A DNA stretch of 64,000 nt from Pinus tabuliformis (lineage: Eukaryota > Streptophyta > Pinopsida > Pinales > Pinaceae). The stretch covers positions 1,150,327,007 to 1,150,391,006 of the forward strand of contig CM062807.1 in NCBI GenBank assembly GCA_031772625.1, written 5' to 3'. The position numbers were made by a program, and so were the translations under genes. A model generated the notes under the pieces. The model saw only the letters and a program-made list of their open reading frames with translations. It was not told the DNA's origin and did no database searches. Positions 60,241 to 64,000 of this stretch are shown here, one piece after another (within the stretch, counting starts at the first letter, position 1; each line of letters begins with the position of its first letter).

Positions 60241-63200
60241 TGTTGATGGTGTCAAACCCGCCAACATTCAAGGGGTCTCCCTAATATGTAGTCCCAATTA
60301 GAACTCACACCATTTGGGATAGGAGCCCCATCTAGAGTATGGCCCAGTGATCAGTTTCTTAATGATTTTACTCAACTCTAACTGTCAGCAAGAGAGAGGA
60401 ATGCAAATGTGCCTTCGAAAAACAAGTGAGTGTGCTTGGTGAGTGTTCTGTTGTAAGTGTGTCGAGGTTCTTATACTAGGGAGGGAGAAAATAAAGTGAG
60501 CCTCTAAAAGAGAGGTAATAGTACCACCCTAGTAGAGACAGACGCAACCAAGAAGGATCCATCTAACATCCAGTGGAATAGTCCAAAAGGATGTGACGAT
60601 CAATATAACCAATCAACAAGAAAGATCTGTCTAATATCCATTAGAATAGTCTGTAAGGATGCAACAACAATATCAACCATTATAGTACATCTTCAATATG
60701 ATACGTACTAAAATAACTGAAATAGTTCAACTACTTTAGCACAGATGAAAGAAAACATGAATTACAAACATATACATAATAGTATTACAAATATTAATAA
60801 TCCATGCATGAAGAGAATGCGAGAGATGAGGCTTCAGATATTAAGTAGAAGTTTCAAGACACATGTATACAATGAACACCACTATCTTCAATAGTGGAGC
60901 GTTTGATCCACCACTTCCTCCTAAAAAGAACTAGCTTGTCTCTTTAATGCCTAGTGGGAGGAGCCAAGGTGAAAAGTCCTTTGCTTATAGAATGAGAGTG
61001 TATATATAACCCATGGGGTGATGCTTCACCTCCTTATGACTCTTTGACTACCCTCATGATTTTTTCACTTCCTATTATTTTTTGACTTTACATGATTCTT
61101 CATATTCTATATGTGTCCTTTGGACTTCCACTTTACAATACATTTTGAATAGATAGTAACATAATCCACAATAATGATGTGAGATATGATGACTCATGAC
61201 ATGACATGACATTGTTAACATGGACTGCATTATGAAATGGAAATGTCATTCCATTCTTGTTGCTCCTTGTTATTTTTCTTCTTGAGTATGCTCTTCTATC
61301 CCCCTCCATATGGCATAGAGGTAAGGAGTCTTCAATGATATCAAGTCTTGAGCTGTGGTCGCAAATTAGTGTCCCTTTGTTTTCTCTCGATTGATCAAAT
61401 TGCATAATTAGCTACAAGGATGTCTTTCAACATGTTTCCCTTTTGCATCTCCTTCTTCGTCATCCTATCATGATATAATAGAGTACCTACATCTGCAACT
61501 CACTCATGACGAGACAACATCAGTCTGATAAACCCCTAGTTTAAGGTGGTGCATGTTGATCCACTAACTAAGTTGGAATCGGGTGGCAGGCTTAGGGAGA
61601 GGCTCAATGACTGTGCAATCGTGTAGCTCAGGTAGTTAGGGTGGAGCTTGAGCCTTGAGACTACGCAATGCACAGTTCAGGATGGACTGAACAAGAAGAT
61701 TGCACAGTTTTGGGACTTAGTGAGCCTGGCTGAGGTGTTTTTCACTGCTTCAACCAATTCACAGTTCTTAGAGGTAGACTAGACCTGGTGATTGCTCAAT
61801 TTCACATCTCAGGATCTCAAGGGCTGAGCTTGAGCTCAGAGGCTGCGCAATGCACAATTGAGGCTAGGATGGAGGGCAGGATTGCACAATTTTTGGGGCC
61901 AAGGTCCAGGATTGAGCACTAGAACTGCGCATTACATAGACTTGGAAGGCAGGAACTACAATTTTGAGGGGTCAAGGGGAAGGTATGCTTCTTGAGGGTT
62001 TGGACTGCACAATACATAGTTGAGGAAGGCCGAATGAGGCTAAGTTGTTGGGAAATTTATGAAATTTGGCGAAGTGTGGGATCAGTGAGTTGATGTGAAC
62101 AATGATATGACTTGACTGTGATCACACACTTAGAACACTTGATGACACAACAACATAGATCATCCAGGACATATGAACAATACTTTTCCCTCAGTGTGAC
62201 AACTTTGCGATGACTTATGACAAGTGCGACACCAAAGATACACTTTGTGACCACCATGACGACACTTGTGCGACAGTGCTTAAACCTTTGGAAATGAGTA
62301 TGATTTATGTTTAGATGGTTAGATAAATTCATTTTCACAAATATAACCCCTTGAAACACCAAAACAAGCTTATACACATTGTACGACAGTTAACATTCAA
62401 AAAGATGACATTTTTCTTCTCTTGAAAAGGGGACCAAAACACTTCGAGAGAAAACACATGGAATGGATCTCAATGTTTGTGAAGACAATATACAAGACCA
62501 AGGTAGGCTCTGAAATTTGGTGCAGGCTAACAATTTTGGAGGGTGTTTTAGTAGGGACAACACTTTGCGACACATTGGTAGAATTCCATCTTCTTTGTCT
62601 GGGTTAACTCTTTTGTGTAGGGTCTTAGTTCTTAAGGAAGTATTGATTCATCATGTAGATCACTTTGGTTTCCCTACTTACCATATGAATAAACATGGTA
62701 CCCTTTGTGCCTTTGTCGGTTGAACACAAGCATAAGATTCAACAATATCGCAATGTTTCGAATGAGAAAGGGTAGTGAAGTTTATGAGCTTTAGATTTTC
62801 AGAGTATAGTTTTTCATCTCCGGTGTTGCTCTGCTACCACAGTCCTAGACAATACCCCGATGTAGTCACTACAAGAACACAAGAATTTATCCACTTCCAT
62901 CGAGCCTGGAGAGTACCCTGATGGAGTTGCTTGCTGAACCTCTTTATGCAGGAAGCATTTCTCTTCTTTCATCCTTTTTATTAATATTTAAAGAGAACTG
63001 TACATTGGCACTTATTTATTTTATGGGCAGAAAAGGGATCCCAACTTATTGACAACATGAGATGTTGTTCCTTCAGAGAAGCATATAGAGATCTCTGATT
63101 TAGGTTTTCTCATTCAGATTTTTTCCATTTTTCTCTTCTACTGATTGGATGAATGTTAAAGCATGAAACATAAGAACCAAGTGTGGCATGAGGTTTCTAG

Positions 63201-63480
63201 AATAGACACAAGTATCATGGTTTGACCAAAACTCTCCTTACGGACGAATCATATTTTCTGTCGGAACTTCATCGACCAAAAGGTGTGACTAGAAAAGAGA
63301 AAGAGGATGAAGGTTAGCCAAATGTTGTAGTGTCACAAGACTCATTTCAATTTAGCCACATGCAATGAAGTTGAAAAAAAAATTCACACACAAAGCTTAT
63401 TTACATATACAAAAACAAGAACAAGACCAACAAACAAATAAGAAAGAAAATAAAATATGTACATAAGGCAGGGAAAAACC
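60241..63480 (-). repeat. gypsy G LTR B (uninterrupted, shared by two tandem elements)
   Basis: It aligns in order with the four pieces of LTR A: 60,241-60,438 with 12,317-12,505; 60,439-61,373 with 30,119-31,051; 61,374 to about 61,934 with 42,034-42,596; the rest with 47,996-49,540. To its left is Gag of one element, to its right the integrase end of another. The right edge is approximate. It contains repeated CpG words (TGCGCA, TGCACAG) at 61,600-61,930. Confidence 0.82.
62057..62377 (-). CDS. conserved small ORF in gypsy G LTR B
   Basis: 106 codons (MYKLVLVFQG.. then MVVTKCIFGVALVISHRKVV), counterpart of the LTR A ORF at 48,304-48,062. About eight in ten residues agree over the shared part. 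Function unknown; may be chance. Confidence 0.3.
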   Translation of the reverse strand: MYKLVLVFQGVIFVKMNLSNHLNINHTHFQRFKHCRTSVVMVVTKCIFGVALVISHRKVVTLREKYCSYVLDDLCCCVIKCSKCVITVKSYHCSHQLTDPTLRQIS

Positions 63481-63485
63481 CCAAA

Positions 63486-64000
63486 TCACCATTGAAAATA
63501 ATGTTTTAAGTCTCGTCTATTAACGGAAGGAGAGCCAATCCTCCCATCCAGCGATTGTATACATTGCAAATGATATGTGTGTTGGTCAAGCTTTTCGTAT
63601 ATGGTGACCAGTCTGATCCATAGGGATTGGAACTTAGTGTGTTTTCCTTTGTCCTTGTGGGATTTGTCCCACTTCAAGACTAAGTCACCCACACTGAATT
63701 CATTCTTCCCTATAGACTTCTTATCGAACCACCTCTTGATACGACCCTCGTGAAGTGAGAATTTTTCTTTTGCTTTTTTCCTTTCTTCCTACAACTTGTG
63801 AAGGGTGTCTATACTATGTTGAACCAATAAGCAAGGCTTACCCTGGGATTTGTGTGAAATTTGAAGGGCAGGAAGGTAGATGTTTTGGAGTAGGATGGGT
63901 TCTTTTTCATACACCAGGAAGTAAGGAGACATATGTAGAGAGGGTTTTGGCATGACTCTGTCAACTCACAAGGCATTCACTAAAGCAGAGTGTTAGTTCC
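63486..64000 (-). pseudogene. integrase C-terminus of a second gypsy G element
   Basis: The open block 63,692-63,486 reads GDLVLKWDKSHKDKGKHTKFQSLW..VNRRDLKHYFQ, the gypsy integrase barrel. Upstream, in shifted frames, are SPYFLVYEKEPILLQ-like and RIKRWFDKKSIGKNEF. The element continues beyond the window. Confidence 0.85.

Overview
This is a plant nuclear intergenic region built almost entirely from mobile DNA. No intact host gene was recognised. A mosaic plastid insertion (atpB, rbcL, psbB and ycf2 pieces) with many probable C-to-T/G-to-A changes, layers of nested LTR retrotransposons, and large gypsy elements with wide non-coding regions all point to a large-genome seed plant. The divergent ycf2 piece makes a gymnosperm (conifer-like) source my best guess. 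That assignment is inference.

Layout. 1 to about 4,600: the 3' part of a plus-strand Ty3/gypsy element (gag zinc knuckle, protease, RT, RNase H, integrase, start of 3' LTR). About 4,906-9,581: plastid-derived DNA joined from at least three plastome locations. 9,582-12,316: mostly featureless. From 12,317 to the right edge the backbone is a minus-strand gypsy family (here 'G') in tandem. LTR 'A' is split into four pieces (12,317-12,510; 30,119-31,051; 42,034-42,596; 47,996 to about 49,540). It is followed rightward by integrase, RNase H, RT, an extra RNase H, protease and gag (49,541-60,230), an uninterrupted LTR 'B' (60,241 to about 63,480), and the integrase end of a second element (63,486-64,000).

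Three insertions split LTR A. (1) 12,511-30,118 is a Tat/Ogre-like element with about 1.02-kb LTRs and GTGAG target duplications. It encodes Gag, a protease and a lone archaeal-type RNase H, but I find no RT or integrase. On its antisense strand it carries a two-exon plant-mobile-domain (PMD) gene. A Ty1/copia element (24,094-29,031, duplication TCCAT) sits inside it. (2) 31,052-42,033 is a short-LTR element holding a fragment of a host ubiquitin-activating enzyme E1 gene and other unrecognised sequence. A 7.3-kb LINE (34,066-41,341, with a 20-bp target duplication) is inserted into it. (3) 42,597-47,995 is a non-coding LARD-like element with about 1.08-kb LTRs, an internal set of AAACCCTA/TAGGGTTT palindromes, and a minisatellite in each LTR. 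A further non-autonomous copia element (51,483-55,779), coding only for Gag and protease, interrupts G's RNase H.

LTR B acts as an uninterrupted reference copy of LTR A, so the insertion order can be read directly. The most unusual items are the spliced antisense PMD gene in a retroelement lacking RT and integrase, the captured E1 fragment, the triplicated LTR-end/primer-binding-site unit in the Gag-only copia, and the palindrome set in the LARD. All statements come from reading the sequence by eye; no database search was possible.
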